Source: Deltaproteobacteria bacterium (GTDB lineage Bacteria; Desulfobacterota; Syntrophobacteria; BM002). From it: a stretch of 35,231 nt of DNA. Made by a program: the position numbers and the translations under genes. The DNA lies in assembly GCA_022340745.1 (NCBI GenBank), contig JAJDNL010000210.1:1-35231 (forward strand), read 5' to 3'. Of the stretch, positions 1 through 9,031 are shown in pieces (position 1 is the stretch's first letter; the number at the start of each line of letters is the position of its first letter). Under the pieces are notes generated by a model. The model worked only from the letters and a program-made list of their open reading frames with translations. It was not told where the DNA came from and searched no databases.

Positions 1-693
1 CTGGGTAAAGGTACGAGAGGGTGTCCGGTGGCATTCATCTACCACCAGATGGCCGATCCTGTCACGCACCTCTCGCACCCGGCGGTACAGGGCGCTTACA
101 TGGGCCACCGTAACCCGGGGACCCACATTAAATTTTCCCTCTCCAACAATTCCGACTTCTTCTGCTGGCACCTCGAGGAAGCGAACAAGCTTCTCCTTCC
201 AATGGCCAAGCAGCGCCACATTCGGCACGATAATCATGGTGGGCTGTCTACGTTGGGCTATCAAATAGAGCGCGATGACTGTTTTTCCGCTCTTGGCGTC
301 ACCGACCAGAGTCCCATGGTCTCTGGCAATCACATCATCATATGCCAGTTCCTGATAATCTTTTAGCACGCCGTGAAATTGGAACTCAACAGGTTCGAGG
401 TTCCGCTGGCGGTCAACCACCCGGTATTTCACCTTGAATTGCTGGCAGAGAACCAACAATTGGGAGAGAAATCCGCGTGGAATAAAGTAATGATGTCTTT
501 GTTCGTAGAGGCAGTGTATCTGAGGGGGAACGTTACCAAGCCACTCCCCGCGACTCTGACGAAACTCATATTCGGGATTCGTAAAGATGAGGCGATCAGA
601 TAGCTTTTTTTTAAGCATCGGTGGCAGGGGCGCAGTGGGTACTTTGATGCGCTCTGAGACCACTATGTTCACTGTTCTTTGCATACCCTTCAT
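1..693 (-). CDS. SF2 DEAD/DEAH-type helicase, N-terminal part (cut by window edge)
   Basis: This reading frame is open from the window edge and is missing from the ORF track because its stop lies outside. Translating the minus strand gives 231 residues. A Q-motif-like LKDYQ is near residue 110, a Walker A variant GDAKSGKT at 131-138, a motif Ia-like IIVPN near 154, and a DECH box at 219-222, all in the order and spacing of superfamily 2 helicases. The first ~100 residues form a separate module (NPEY near 39, then a PRG motif near 72). I recall similar modules ahead of the helicase in XPB-like/res-subunit proteins, some of them in conflict systems; that link is inference. The Walker A lacks the usual TGSGKT or TGAGKT form. 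The start is uncertain: ATG at 693 is used, with ATG at 702 and TTG at 717 in frame. A purine-rich GGAGGAGGGAGGGGAG lies further upstream. Confidence 0.8.
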   Translation of the reverse strand, partial: MKGMQRTVNIVVSERIKVPTAPLPPMLKKKLSDRLIFTNPEYEFRQSRGEWLGNVPPQIHCLYEQRHHYFIPRGFLSQLLVLCQQFKVKYRVVDRQRNLEPVEFQFHGVLKDYQELAYDDVIARDHGTLVGDAKSGKTVIALYLIAQRRQPTMIIVPNVALLGHWKEKLVRFLEVPAEEVGIVGEGKFNVGPRVTVAHVSALYRRVREVRDRIGHLVVDECHRTPSRTFTQ

Positions 694-702
694 GGTACCC
701 AT

Positions 703-1113
703 ATTATGATGGCTCAATCCAGGACGCAAACTCCCCTCCCTCCTCCGAGTCAGGCCAAGAAATTGTCTACGGCACCCCTATAGTCCGACGAACTAAAGCC
801 ATACATTAGCCCACGCATCGCTCTCGGCGCAGCAACTCCATCCAAGAGTGGGCGTCGACATTTCTATTATCGGCAATGTGCCAGCAAACCGCAAAAAGAA
901 TAGGAGAAAACCTGGTATCCGCCCGATAACTACGGCTAGGGGCAAACATCCCCGGAAAGAAATGATGGTTTCACGTACAAAACTTCGTGTATTATGGCAC
1001 CGCAACATAATAAATTCAAGGGCAAAAAACTACTTGGCCAAAAGCCAGAGTCCATTTACAATCGGACCATCACTACAGCCTAGCCACCGTAATAAGAAAG
1101 GAGTTCTCCGTTT
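703..1113. other. Intergenic stretch with no convincing gene
   Basis: This 411-base gap separates the minus-strand helicase from the plus-strand gene at 1114, so it should hold divergent promoters. The ORFs at 848-1117 (plus) and 793-1008 (minus) have no ribosome binding site and no recognisable domain. A TATTAT at 990-995 could be a -10 box for the plus-strand gene, but no good -35 box is seen. Confidence 0.4.
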
Positions 1114-1425
1114 ATGAATGAGGTTCCGACTCTTGTTGAGCATTTGAAAAATCTTGCCCAAGGCTATCTAGACGCTCACCTGGCTTTACAGGCGCAGTAC
1201 CGTGAAATGGAATCACCCCAAGAGTTTTTTGTCGAACTCAGGCATCGAGAGGAGGCCTTACTAAGTCGTTTCCGGCGAGTGCAAAAGCACTTACTAGCCT
1301 CCCTAGAGGATGATGAATTGGAAAAGGCAATTGAACTTTCAAAGATATTCGACGAGATTAGGGTTATCAATGAGTTCGTCATCCAGACGCTGGTTGGGGA
1401 GGAGAGCGAAACAAAAACAGATTGA
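1114..1425 (+). CDS. Small all-helical hypothetical protein
   Basis: The 103-residue protein is rich in Glu, Leu, Arg and Lys and looks all-helical, with heptad-like stretches such as LRHREEALLSRFRRVQKHLL, which suggests a coiled coil. It has no signal peptide or membrane segment, and I do not recognise the family. The ATG start has a strong AAAGGAG 10 bases upstream. It is one of only two plus-strand genes and converges on mltA. Its TGA stop lies in the first unit of a four-unit GATTGNN heptamer array, so the 3' untranslated region is pure repeat. A weak hairpin with a T run (GAAAG-TTTTGA-CTTTC-GTTTTT, 1484-1504) may end transcription. Confidence 0.75.
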   Translation: MNEVPTLVEHLKNLAQGYLDAHLALQAQYREMESPQEFFVELRHREEALLSRFRRVQKHLLASLEDDELEKAIELSKIFDEIRVINEFVIQTLVGEESETKTD

Positions 1426-1568
1426 AGATTGCGGATTGTGGATTGGGAAGGCATGGGGCATAGAGCATAGGGCATAGAGAAAGAAAGTTTTGACTTTCGT
1501 TTTTGACCCTATGCTCCATGCTCTTTGCTCTATGCTTTGTTTTCCTTACACCTGAAACCTGAAACCTA
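1420..1568. repeat. Heptamer repeat arrays forming an inverted repeat between convergent genes
   Basis: Units of exactly 7 bp follow one another: four GATTGNN (1420-1447, the first containing the TGA stop), four GCATRGR (1451-1478), four YYNNTGC (1508-1536), then AAACCTG-type units (1548-1568). The arm 1451-1479 pairs with 1508-1536 at about 23 of 29 positions around a small A/T hairpin. The whole block could fold into a bidirectional terminator-like structure between the gene at 1114 and mltA. Confidence 0.8.
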
Positions 1569-1576
1569 ACTCTTCA

Positions 1577-2824
1577 CTACTGGCTACTGGATTCTTTGAT
1601 GAGCAAGAAATACAGGGCCCCCGGATGTTTAAGATGTCCCGCGGCAATGCGGCTGAAAGGACCACTGCCCCAGAATAGATCCACCCGTCCGGGACCACGT
1701 ATGGCACCGCCGGTGTCCTGATTCAGAGAATAGCGAGCAAAGGGAGTCCAGCCCAGAATCACACCATCTTTGGCAAAGATCGGTTTCTGACACTGGATGA
1801 ATGCAAGCGCTCCCTTGGGAAAAAGTGATGAATCGGTGGCGATGGAGCGGCCCGGGGTGAGGGGAACCGCAATATTTCCGAAAGGACCGCCCTCAACTTT
1901 GCTAAAAAATACGTAGCTCTGATCGTAGGAAAAAATCTCTGCCATCTCTTCAGGATGTTGTTCTAGGTAGCGGCGGATAGCCTGCATTGACATTGCTTCT
2001 TTGGGTATCAGGCCTTTTTCTATCAGCAACCGCCCAATGGGTCCCCACGGCCTGCCGTTCTTGGCCGCATATCCCAGTCGAATGTATTCGCCGTCCAACA
2101 AGCGAATACGCCCGGAACCCTGGATGCGCAAGAAAAAACGTTCCACCGGATCCGCCACCCAGACCAACTCATAACCCTTCCCGGCTAACTTGCCATCAAA
2201 CTCGATATCCTCCCTGCTGTAGTAGGGAACCACCCGGTTTCCCTCAGTGCGCCCCACCAACCTGGTCCCCTCGTATTGTTTCCCAAAGAGCCCCAGATCG
2301 ATCTTGAGCAAATCATCCGGAACACCATAGATGGGAAAACGGTAGTGGTCGTCCGGGGTCAGGCTACCCTGGATGGTGGGCTCGTAGTATCCGGTGAACA
2401 AAACCTCTTGCTCAACATTCCGACCCACAGAACGGTAAATTATGAATTTCTCTCGGACTATGTCCGCAAGTTCCTTCCAGGAACGAGTTTCAGTCAGCAG
2501 TTCCAGAAAGGTCTCCAGGGTTCGCTTCATTCGGCTGACAGGAACTTCCTCGGGACCGAATTTGACAAGTCTGTCCTCAGGCAACCGTTCGTAATAGAGC
2601 AGGCTGTTTTGAACCGCCTGCACTAACAACTCTCGGCTCAAATCGTCTCTTTCCAGCTCCACCGATTGGGGATCTACCTCCTGGAGGGGTTGCTCCAGCC
2701 TACTAACGGGAGTTGCCAGCCGCGACGGTCCGCAGGCTGAGGCGAGCAATATCGTCAGAGACAAAAAAAACACCAATACCGATTTGGCACTAGTGTTCAG
2801 GTCATCATTTCGGGCGAGTCGCAA
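1577..2824 (-). CDS. mltA: Membrane-bound lytic murein transglycosylase A (MltA), lipoprotein
   Basis: MltA cleaves the MurNAc-GlcNAc bond of peptidoglycan, forming 1,6-anhydro ends, and works from the inner face of the outer membrane. The 415-residue product starts with a hydrophobic signal and a lipobox-like LASAC near residue 31, so it should be a lipoprotein. The MltA barrel domain follows (GYYEP, YSREDIE). The C-terminal 3D domain carries the Asp-rich core QDTGGAIRGPGRVDLFWG, which includes the catalytic aspartate of the family. The start is TTG at 2824, supported by GAGGTG seven bases upstream; no ATG precedes the signal peptide. The last residues and the TAG stop are encoded by CCAGTAG heptamer units. 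It lies downstream of ahcY across a repeat-filled gap and is probably transcribed separately. Confidence 0.93.
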   Translation of the reverse strand: MRLARNDDLNTSAKSVLVFFLSLTILLASACGPSRLATPVSRLEQPLQEVDPQSVELERDDLSRELLVQAVQNSLLYYERLPEDRLVKFGPEEVPVSRMKRTLETFLELLTETRSWKELADIVREKFIIYRSVGRNVEQEVLFTGYYEPTIQGSLTPDDHYRFPIYGVPDDLLKIDLGLFGKQYEGTRLVGRTEGNRVVPYYSREDIEFDGKLAGKGYELVWVADPVERFFLRIQGSGRIRLLDGEYIRLGYAAKNGRPWGPIGRLLIEKGLIPKEAMSMQAIRRYLEQHPEEMAEIFSYDQSYVFFSKVEGGPFGNIAVPLTPGRSIATDSSLFPKGALAFIQCQKPIFAKDGVILGWTPFARYSLNQDTGGAIRGPGRVDLFWGSGPFSRIAAGHLKHPGALYFLLIKESSSQ

Positions 2825-3157
2825 AACGCCACCTCGCTGATCAGCTGAAAGCTCTATGAGTTTCGCGTCATATGGCTACGCCGTCATTAGGTCAGTACGC
2901 TTGCGCTGTCATTAGGCTGTGCCGTCATTTGCCTTCGGCGTCATTTGTTGTAAAGTGAAATCCGCAATAAAAAAATCAAGTAGTCAGAAGTCAGCAGACA
3001 GGAGTTGATGGAAATTACATATCACAATGATTAAGATTTTAAGCTGTGTGTTTTTTCCCTGACACCTGAAACCTGAAACCTTTCATTCCTCAATCTACAA
3101 TCTAGAATCTAAAATCTTCTCTCTTCCCTATATGCTCTATGCCCTCTGCTCTATGCT
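2825..3157. repeat. Intergenic repeats: GYCGTCATT units and heptamer arrays
   Basis: The 333-base gap between mltA and ahcY is mostly repeats. At 2865-2946 a degenerate unit close to GCCGTCATT(A/T)G recurs five times, about 16-24 bases apart. From 3062 to 3155, heptamers run in series: AAACCTG, then NNAATCT (five units), then YCTATGC-type units up to the ahcY stop codon. No ORF with a ribosome binding site is present. Confidence 0.7.
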
Positions 3158-4560
<1,403 letters not shown>

Positions 4561-4571
4561 GGCGCGTAGCG

Positions 4572-5741
4572 CTACAGTCCCGCTTTTTCCTTCAGTTCGT
4601 CGGCTTTGTCAGTATGTTCCCAGGTGAAATCGGGATCATTGCGACCAAAGTGCCCGTAGCAGGCGGTCTTCTTGAAAATCGGTCGCAGCAGCTTCAGGTG
4701 GCTGATCATATTAGCCGGTTTGAAACTGAAGGTATCACGCACGATTTCCACCAGACGCTCAGGTGCGATTTTGCCGGTGCCGAACGTATCTATCATCAAG
4801 CTCACCGGCTCTGCCACTCCGATACAATAGGCAATCTGCACCTCACACTTGTCTGCCAGCCCTGCGGCAACAATGTTTTTGGCCGCGTAGCGGGCCATGT
4901 AGGAGCCGCTCCGGTCCACCTTGGAAGGATCCTTACCTGAAAAACAACCACCACCGTGGCTGCCCTGGCCACCATAGGTATCCACGATGATTTTGCGTCC
5001 GGTGAGACCACAATCACCCATGGGTCCACCGATGACAAAACGACCCGTGGCATTGATGTAGTATTTGGTCTGATCGTCCAGCATATCTTCAGGGATCGCC
5101 TTGCGAATCACCTCTTCAATGATTCCCTCCCGCAGGGTATCGTACTTCACCTGGGGTATATGCTGGGCTGCCACCACCACGGTGTGAACCCTTTTGGGAC
5201 TACCGTTGTCATATTCCACGGTGACTTGCGACTTGCCGTCGGGGCGGAGAAAGTCCAAGGCTCCACTCTTGCGAGCTTCCGCCAGACGTTTGGTGATCCG
5301 GTGGGCGTAGTAGATGGGCATGGGCATGAGAACCGGGGTCTCGCTGCAGGCAAAGCCGAACATCAGCCCCTGGTCTCCGGCGCCCTGCTCTTCGAAAAGA
5401 CCTTCGCCTGCGGTGACTCCCTGGGAGATATCCGGTGACTGCTTGTCGATGGAAGTCAACACCGCACAGGTCTCCCAGTCGAATCCCATCCCCGAGTTGT
5501 TATAGCCGATCTCCTTGATGGTTTCTCTAACAATCTGCGGCATATCCACCCAGGTGCTGGTGGTGATCTCCCCGGCAATAATGGCCGTACCGGTAGTAAC
5601 CATGGTCTCGCAGGCAACTCGACATTGTTTGTCCTCGGCCATGATGGCGTCCAGAATAGAATCAGAAATCTTATCGGCTATTTTGTCCGGGTGCCCTTCC
5701 GTGACCGATTCAGAAGTAAATAGATAGTTGGTTGTAGACAT
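4572..5741 (-). CDS. metK: S-adenosylmethionine synthetase
   Basis: MetK makes SAM from methionine and ATP. The 389-residue length is normal. The ATP-binding GHPDK is near residue 17, the signature [12 protein letters not shown] is mid-protein, and the glycine-rich [16 protein letters not shown] loop supplies the phosphate-binding lysines and aspartates. The ATG at 5741 is preceded by AAGGAGG with a 9-base spacer. It sits between the DUF502 gene and ahcY on one strand. I looked for a SAM-I-like conserved core in the 171-base upstream region and did not find one; the hairpin there is the TAGCCCGGAT repeat that ends the previous gene. The TAG stop lies inside a TAGCGCTACGCGCC palindromic repeat. 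Confidence 0.97.
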   Translation of the reverse strand: MSTTNYLFTSESVTEGHPDKIADKISDSILDAIMAEDKQCRVACETMVTTGTAIIAGEITTSTWVDMPQIVRETIKEIGYNNSGMGFDWETCAVLTSIDKQSPDISQGVTAGEGLFEEQGAGDQGLMFGFACSETPVLMPMPIYYAHRITKRLAEARKSGALDFLRPDGKSQVTVEYDNGSPKRVHTVVVAAQHIPQVKYDTLREGIIEEVIRKAIPEDMLDDQTKYYINATGRFVIGGPMGDCGLTGRKIIVDTYGGQGSHGGGCFSGKDPSKVDRSGSYMARYAAKNIVAAGLADKCEVQIAYCIGVAEPVSLMIDTFGTGKIAPERLVEIVRDTFSFKPANMISHLKLLRPIFKKTACYGHFGRNDPDFTWEHTDKADELKEKAGL

Positions 5742-5857
5742 GGAAAACGCCTCCTTATTTCAACTTACAGCTATGAGCTTGTCAGCTTCAGAAGTGCCTT
5801 TGCTCAACCGCAAACTGCATATAGTGCAGCAAGTTTAACCTATTATGAAAAATTAGC

Positions 5858-5915
5858 TAGCCCGGATACTCACGAATTGCCTGTTTCGACGGCAATGGAT
5901 GAAAGATCCGGGCTA
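5858..5915. repeat. TAGCCCGGAT-bounded palindromic element, copy 1 (58 bp)
   Basis: The ends are perfect inverted repeats (TAGCCCGGAT at 5858-5867, ATCCGGGCTA at 5906-5915), with an inner ATTGCC/GGCAAT pair. The last three bases on the minus strand supply the TAG stop of the DUF502 gene. A longer relative with the same ends and the shared GAATTGC segment lies at 12064-12247. It resembles a REP or miniature inverted-repeat element. Confidence 0.8.
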
Positions 5916-6752
5916 ACCTTCATCTGTGCTTTTCCCCGACTCACCACTTTGTCCTGACTGTCCCGCCTCTGATGGCGGGGGGTCTACCTGCCCTGAACTT
6001 TCCTGCCCTGATCCTGTCGAAGGGGTCGCATGGGTCGAAGTGGGGGCCTTGGCTTCCAGCTCTGAAATTTGCCTAGCAAGTTCTGCATTTCTCGCATTGC
6101 GCTGTCTCCGGCCAAAGGGGAACTGGGGCACGTTTTTTTCCGGTTCAACAACACCACCCGAGATCAGGAGCTTGAACGCCTCTTCCACGCTCATGGCCAA
6201 AGGGATCGTCTCTTTCTCTGGCAACACCAGAAAAAATCCTGAGGTGGGATTAGGTGTCGTTGGAAGAAAAATGCTGAGCATCTCGGTGCCCACTTGCTCC
6301 TTGATCTCCCCCGATGTCCGTGCGGTCACGAACGCCAAGGAGTAGACCCCCTTTCTGGGATATTCCACCAGAACAACCCGCTTGAATGCATCATGAGCGT
6401 CACCGAAGATCGCCAGAATAAGCTGCTTTACCGCTACATAAAGGGGTCGCACCAAAGGGATCTTGGAAACCACGTACTCGCCGAAGTCAACTACCCGTCG
6501 TCCAACGTAGTTCTTCACCAGAACCCCGGTTACCAGCACCACCGTAACAAATAATACCAGCCCGAGACCCGGAATCTTGAGGGGAAGATAAATTTCAGGA
6601 TGAAATCTTTGGGGGATAAAGCCGAGAGCTCGGTCCATCAGCTTCAGAATGGCTGAGATCACAAAAATAACCGCGCCCAATGGGAGGATGACGAGGAGGC
6701 CGGCAAGAAAGTAGCCGCGAATTATGGATCTAATCCAATAAATGAATCTCAT
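5913..6752 (-). CDS. DUF502 family inner-membrane protein
   Basis: The 279-residue protein has two membrane segments near residues 10-40 and 60-85. A conserved DUF502 core follows: the YVVSKIPLVRPLYVAVKQL stretch, then FLPTTPNPTSGFFLVLP. The biochemical role of the family is unknown to me. The gene starts 7 bases after the panD stop, so the two are co-transcribed. The C-terminal ~40 residues are low-complexity (Ser, Gly, Gln, Pro, Glu) and are encoded by two palindromic repeats normally found between genes. The TAG stop is the end of a TAGCCCGGAT element. The functional protein probably ends near residue 235, and the tail looks acquired by repeat insertion. Confidence 0.9.
   Translation of the reverse strand: MRFIYWIRSIIRGYFLAGLLVILPLGAVIFVISAILKLMDRALGFIPQRFHPEIYLPLKIPGLGLVLFVTVVLVTGVLVKNYVGRRVVDFGEYVVSKIPLVRPLYVAVKQLILAIFGDAHDAFKRVVLVEYPRKGVYSLAFVTARTSGEIKEQVGTEMLSIFLPTTPNPTSGFFLVLPEKETIPLAMSVEEAFKLLISGGVVEPEKNVPQFPFGRRQRNARNAELARQISELEAKAPTSTHATPSTGSGQESSGQVDPPPSEAGQSGQSGESGKSTDEG
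5962..6027. repeat. Palindromic repeats inside the DUF502 coding tail
   Basis: CCCGCC-TCTGAT-GGCGGG (5962-5979) and a GACCCCTTCGACAGGATCAGGG-type sequence (minus strand, about 6007-6027, followed by AAGTTCAGGGCAGG) lie in frame within the 3' end of the DUF502 gene. The second resembles the CTTCGACAGGCTCAGG repeat that I recall from many bacterial genomes; its translation gives the PSTGSGQ motif. Confidence 0.65.
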
Positions 6753-6759
6753 GTTCTGG

Positions 6760-7131
6760 TCATCTGCTGGTCATCGCTATCACCTGCCGAGATCGATTGT
6801 TCTCGTCTACCAGTATGACCTTCGGCTGGTGGTCTGCCAACTCCTCTTCATCCAGCAAAGCGTAAGTGGTTATGATGATCAAATCACCTGGTTGGCCTTT
6901 GCGAGCAGCAGCGCCGTTGAGGCAGATTTCCCCGGATCCTTCGGGCCCAACTATGGCATAAGTGTCAAAGCGTTCCCCGTTGGAGAGATTATAAACCCCC
7001 ACCTGCTCGTACTCATCGATATCTGCCTGAATCATGAGGCTTTGATCGATGCTCAGGCTACCCTCATAATCCAAGCACGCAGCCGTAATCCGAGCCCGAT
7101 GTATTTTGGCTTTCAGAAAAATACGCTGCAT
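6760..7131 (-). CDS. panD: Aspartate 1-decarboxylase precursor
   Basis: PanD decarboxylates aspartate to beta-alanine for pantothenate and coenzyme A synthesis. The family self-cleaves between Gly24 and Ser25 to make a pyruvoyl cofactor. Here the DYEGS motif places Gly and Ser exactly at 24 and 25. The NGAAARKGQPGDLIII stretch is also typical, and 123 residues is the usual length. The ATG at 7131 has GGAGGAG about 8 bases upstream. DUF502 follows after 7 bases. The roughly 220 bases upstream hold a promoter, a folded segment and an intrinsic terminator, which suggests control by attenuation or a separate small RNA. Confidence 0.97.
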   Translation of the reverse strand: MQRIFLKAKIHRARITAACLDYEGSLSIDQSLMIQADIDEYEQVGVYNLSNGERFDTYAIVGPEGSGEICLNGAAARKGQPGDLIIITTYALLDEEELADHQPKVILVDENNRSRQVIAMTSR

Positions 7132-7203
7132 AGCCTGATCTCCTCCGTGTCTACAAAATTTTTCCTTCCATTCCAGTGAACTCGGACACGGTAACCAGGC
7201 ATG

Positions 7204-7237
7204 TAAAAAGCCTCCAAGACGGCTGTCCAGAAGGCTT
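7204..7237 (-). terminator. Intrinsic terminator upstream of panD
   Basis: On the minus strand AAGCCT pairs with AGGCTT around an inner GAC/GTC pair, followed by TTTTT. It lies 73 bases before the panD start and about 200 bases after rsmA, so it is placed to end a short leader transcript rather than the rsmA message. Confidence 0.6.
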
Positions 7238-7353
7238 AACCACTTTCCGGATCTGGTTGAGACATTGACCGCGTTTGCGTAGGCTTAATCGACTGGCTCA
7301 CCACCGTCTCAGTCCACTAGATGGATCCAAGCGGATTATGCTGTCATTGTAAC
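7204..7353 (-). ncRNA. Candidate structured leader or small RNA upstream of panD
   Basis: The transcript predicted from the promoter at 7360-7388 would be about 150 bases, ending at the terminator. Long-range pairs are visible: GGATC with GATCC, TGAGAC with GTCTCA, and a local AACCA/TGGTT hairpin next to the terminator. The position suggests a riboswitch or attenuator for panD. A 'pan motif' RNA has been described upstream of pantothenate genes in some phyla, including Deltaproteobacteria. I cannot confirm that this sequence matches that consensus. Confidence 0.4.
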
Positions 7354-7359
7354 CTATTA

Positions 7360-7388
7360 CGTATACCACGAACACCATCTAACGTCAA
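7360..7388 (-). promoter_or_regulatory. Sigma-70-like promoter for the panD leader
   Basis: On the minus strand, TTGACG (7388-7383), a 17-base spacer and TATACG (7365-7360) form a good vegetative promoter upstream of the leader RNA and terminator. Confidence 0.55.
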
Positions 7389-7432
7389 CCGCTTTTGCTA
7401 CTAATCAGTCGAGCATTGCCTCCCCTTTTCAT

Positions 7433-8293
7433 TTACCTTTTCCCACTTGCTTTAGCCAGGGTATGAGTCAGCCTGAGAAAATCTTGGAGCTCAAGATTCT
7501 CGGGCCTCAATCTCGGTTCGATGGCAGCCTCGGCCAGAACCGCACGAACAGTGTCAGATGTCAAATTAGGAAAATTACTGGCCAGAAGGCTGTTTCTCAG
7601 AGTTTTACGCCGATGAGAGAAAGCCGCCTTCACCACTTCCAGAAGGTAGTGGGGTTCTACCTTGGGAGTCAACGGACAGGCTCGAAATTGCAGAGATATA
7701 ACCTGAGAATCCACTTTTGGGGTGGGGTGGAACTGCGATGGCTTGACCCGCATGAAACGTTTGCATTCGGTATGATAGCCGACCATTACTGACAGGATAC
7801 CGTTGTTCCTGCTGCCTGGAGCGGCCAGGACTCTTTCTGCCACCTCATCTTGCAGCATGAGAACCGCTTCCTGAATGAAGTGGGCCACCCCCATGAGCTT
7901 GAACATGACGGGGCTGCTGATGTTGTAGGGAAGATTGCCGATGATCTTCAGTTTTGTTTGAAACCGATTATGCAGACCACTAAAATCAAGCTGCAATATG
8001 TCAATACACTCAACGCGTAAGGTTTCCTCTCTGATTTTTGTCTGAAACTCCCTCCATAGAAATGCCGCCAGTGCTGGATCGATCTCGACCGCAATCACTC
8101 GGGCCCCACTCCGGCTCAACGGTACGGTCAAGGCCCCAAGTCCCGCCCCGATTTCCACCACCACATCGCCAGGTTTCGGATTAATTGCGGCCGCAATTTT
8201 TTCCGCGGTTGCCTGGTGAATGAGGAAGTGCTGGCCCAGGCTTTTGCTCGGCCTCCTGCCGAGTGTTTTCAGCGCTTGTTGAGGCGAGATCAT
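7433..8293 (-). CDS. rsmA: 16S rRNA dimethyladenosine transferase
   Basis: RsmA (KsgA) dimethylates two adjacent adenines in helix 45 of 16S rRNA late in 30S assembly, using SAM. The N-terminal KSLGQHFL motif, motif I EIGAGLGALT and the catalytic NLPYN are all present, followed by the usual basic C-terminal domain. The track ORF starts at GTG 8317 without a ribosome binding site. The ATG at 8293 has GGGAGCGGGG just upstream and gives 286 residues, a normal length. The gene lies 41 bases downstream of the DUF2062 gene, so co-transcription is likely. Confidence 0.95.
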   Translation of the reverse strand: MISPQQALKTLGRRPSKSLGQHFLIHQATAEKIAAAINPKPGDVVVEIGAGLGALTVPLSRSGARVIAVEIDPALAAFLWREFQTKIREETLRVECIDILQLDFSGLHNRFQTKLKIIGNLPYNISSPVMFKLMGVAHFIQEAVLMLQDEVAERVLAAPGSRNNGILSVMVGYHTECKRFMRVKPSQFHPTPKVDSQVISLQFRACPLTPKVEPHYLLEVVKAAFSHRRKTLRNSLLASNFPNLTSDTVRAVLAEAAIEPRLRPENLELQDFLRLTHTLAKASGKR

Positions 8294-8334
8294 GTTCCCC
8301 GCTCCCAAGCCCAACACGGGGCTTTACGGTCTAT

Positions 8335-8844
8335 CTATTCGCCCGGGTCAACAGTATCTTCGGCGGTGGTACTGGGTTCTCTCTGAAAACGAGGCGAACT
8401 AGTGAACTTGTAAGTCAAAAAATAGGCCAGCACAGCAGGCAGAATTCCCAAAAGCACACCGCCATGCAACATCGCCACCGTCACATTCCCACCCAGCTTC
8501 ATGAGAGAAAACACCGAGTATGTCGTGGGCAAGGTCAGCTCGGGCATTCCCAGGACGAAACTCCCCAGACGATAGCTGCCATAGTAAAAAATAGGAATGG
8601 TCAATGGATTGGCCACCCAAACCCCCAGCGCCGCCGCGAGCTTGCTACCCCGCAGGGCCACGGCCAAGGCCACGGCCAGCACGGTGTGTAGAGGAATGGT
8701 TGGTGTGATGCCAACGAAAACCCCTATGGCGATCCCCAGAGATAGATCACGGGGTCTACCGCGCAACTCCTGGAGCTTGCGCACAAACTCCCTCCACCAG
8801 TAGAGTGGACTCAGCATTTCCTTTGTCAGTCTTGGTATTGACAT
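8335..8844 (-). CDS. DUF2062 domain membrane protein
   Basis: The 169-residue protein carries the DUF2062 pattern: GVFVGITPTIPLHT in the first hydrophobic segment, then ALRGSKLAAALGVWVANPLT and a later membrane segment near residue 140. About three membrane helices are visible, and the acidic C-terminus is probably cytoplasmic. The function is not known; members often sit beside envelope or glycosyltransferase genes. The ATG at 8844 lacks a clear ribosome binding site, and an internal ATG (residue 10) is possible. It precedes rsmA in the same direction. Confidence 0.88.
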   Translation of the reverse strand: MSIPRLTKEMLSPLYWWREFVRKLQELRGRPRDLSLGIAIGVFVGITPTIPLHTVLAVALAVALRGSKLAAALGVWVANPLTIPIFYYGSYRLGSFVLGMPELTLPTTYSVFSLMKLGGNVTVAMLHGGVLLGILPAVLAYFLTYKFTSSPRFQREPSTTAEDTVDPGE

Positions 8845-8892
8845 GAGAGAAACAGCAAGTGTGGTGTACTCTATCTAACTGAACACATAACA

Positions 8893-9030
8893 ACGCACAT
8901 TTTGCATTTCTTATCTGGCACTGCGCATCTGGTATTGCACCTTGGGAGATAAAAGCAATAATGGCATTTTATCATACTGAGAAATGCGAAAGGCACAATG
9001 CGAATTGTTACATGAGAAATGGCGCTCGGC
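8893..9030. repeat. Heptamer arrays between metallophosphoesterase and DUF2062 genes
   Basis: Two blocks keep a 7-bp phase: a degenerate TTGCATT/GCGCATC/TGGTATT block (8897-8940) and GAAATGC, GAAAGGC, ACAATGC, GAATTGT (about 8981-9010). The GGCGCTCGGCGCTACGCGC palindrome at 9016-9034 overlaps the TAG stop of the metallophosphoesterase and matches the element at the metK stop. Confidence 0.65.
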
Positions 9031-9031
9031 G

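Noticed and set aside
28-603. Plus-strand ORFs of 112 and 76 residues
   Set aside because: They are shadows of the minus-strand helicase frame, which shows clear Walker A and DECH motifs.
848-1117. 89-residue plus ORF before the 1114 gene
   Set aside because: No ribosome binding site, basic low-complexity sequence, and it overlaps the strong ribosome binding site of the next gene.
5742-5912. SAM riboswitch before metK
   Set aside because: No conserved SAM riboswitch core could be seen; the hairpin present is the TAGCCCGGAT repeat element at the DUF502 3' end.
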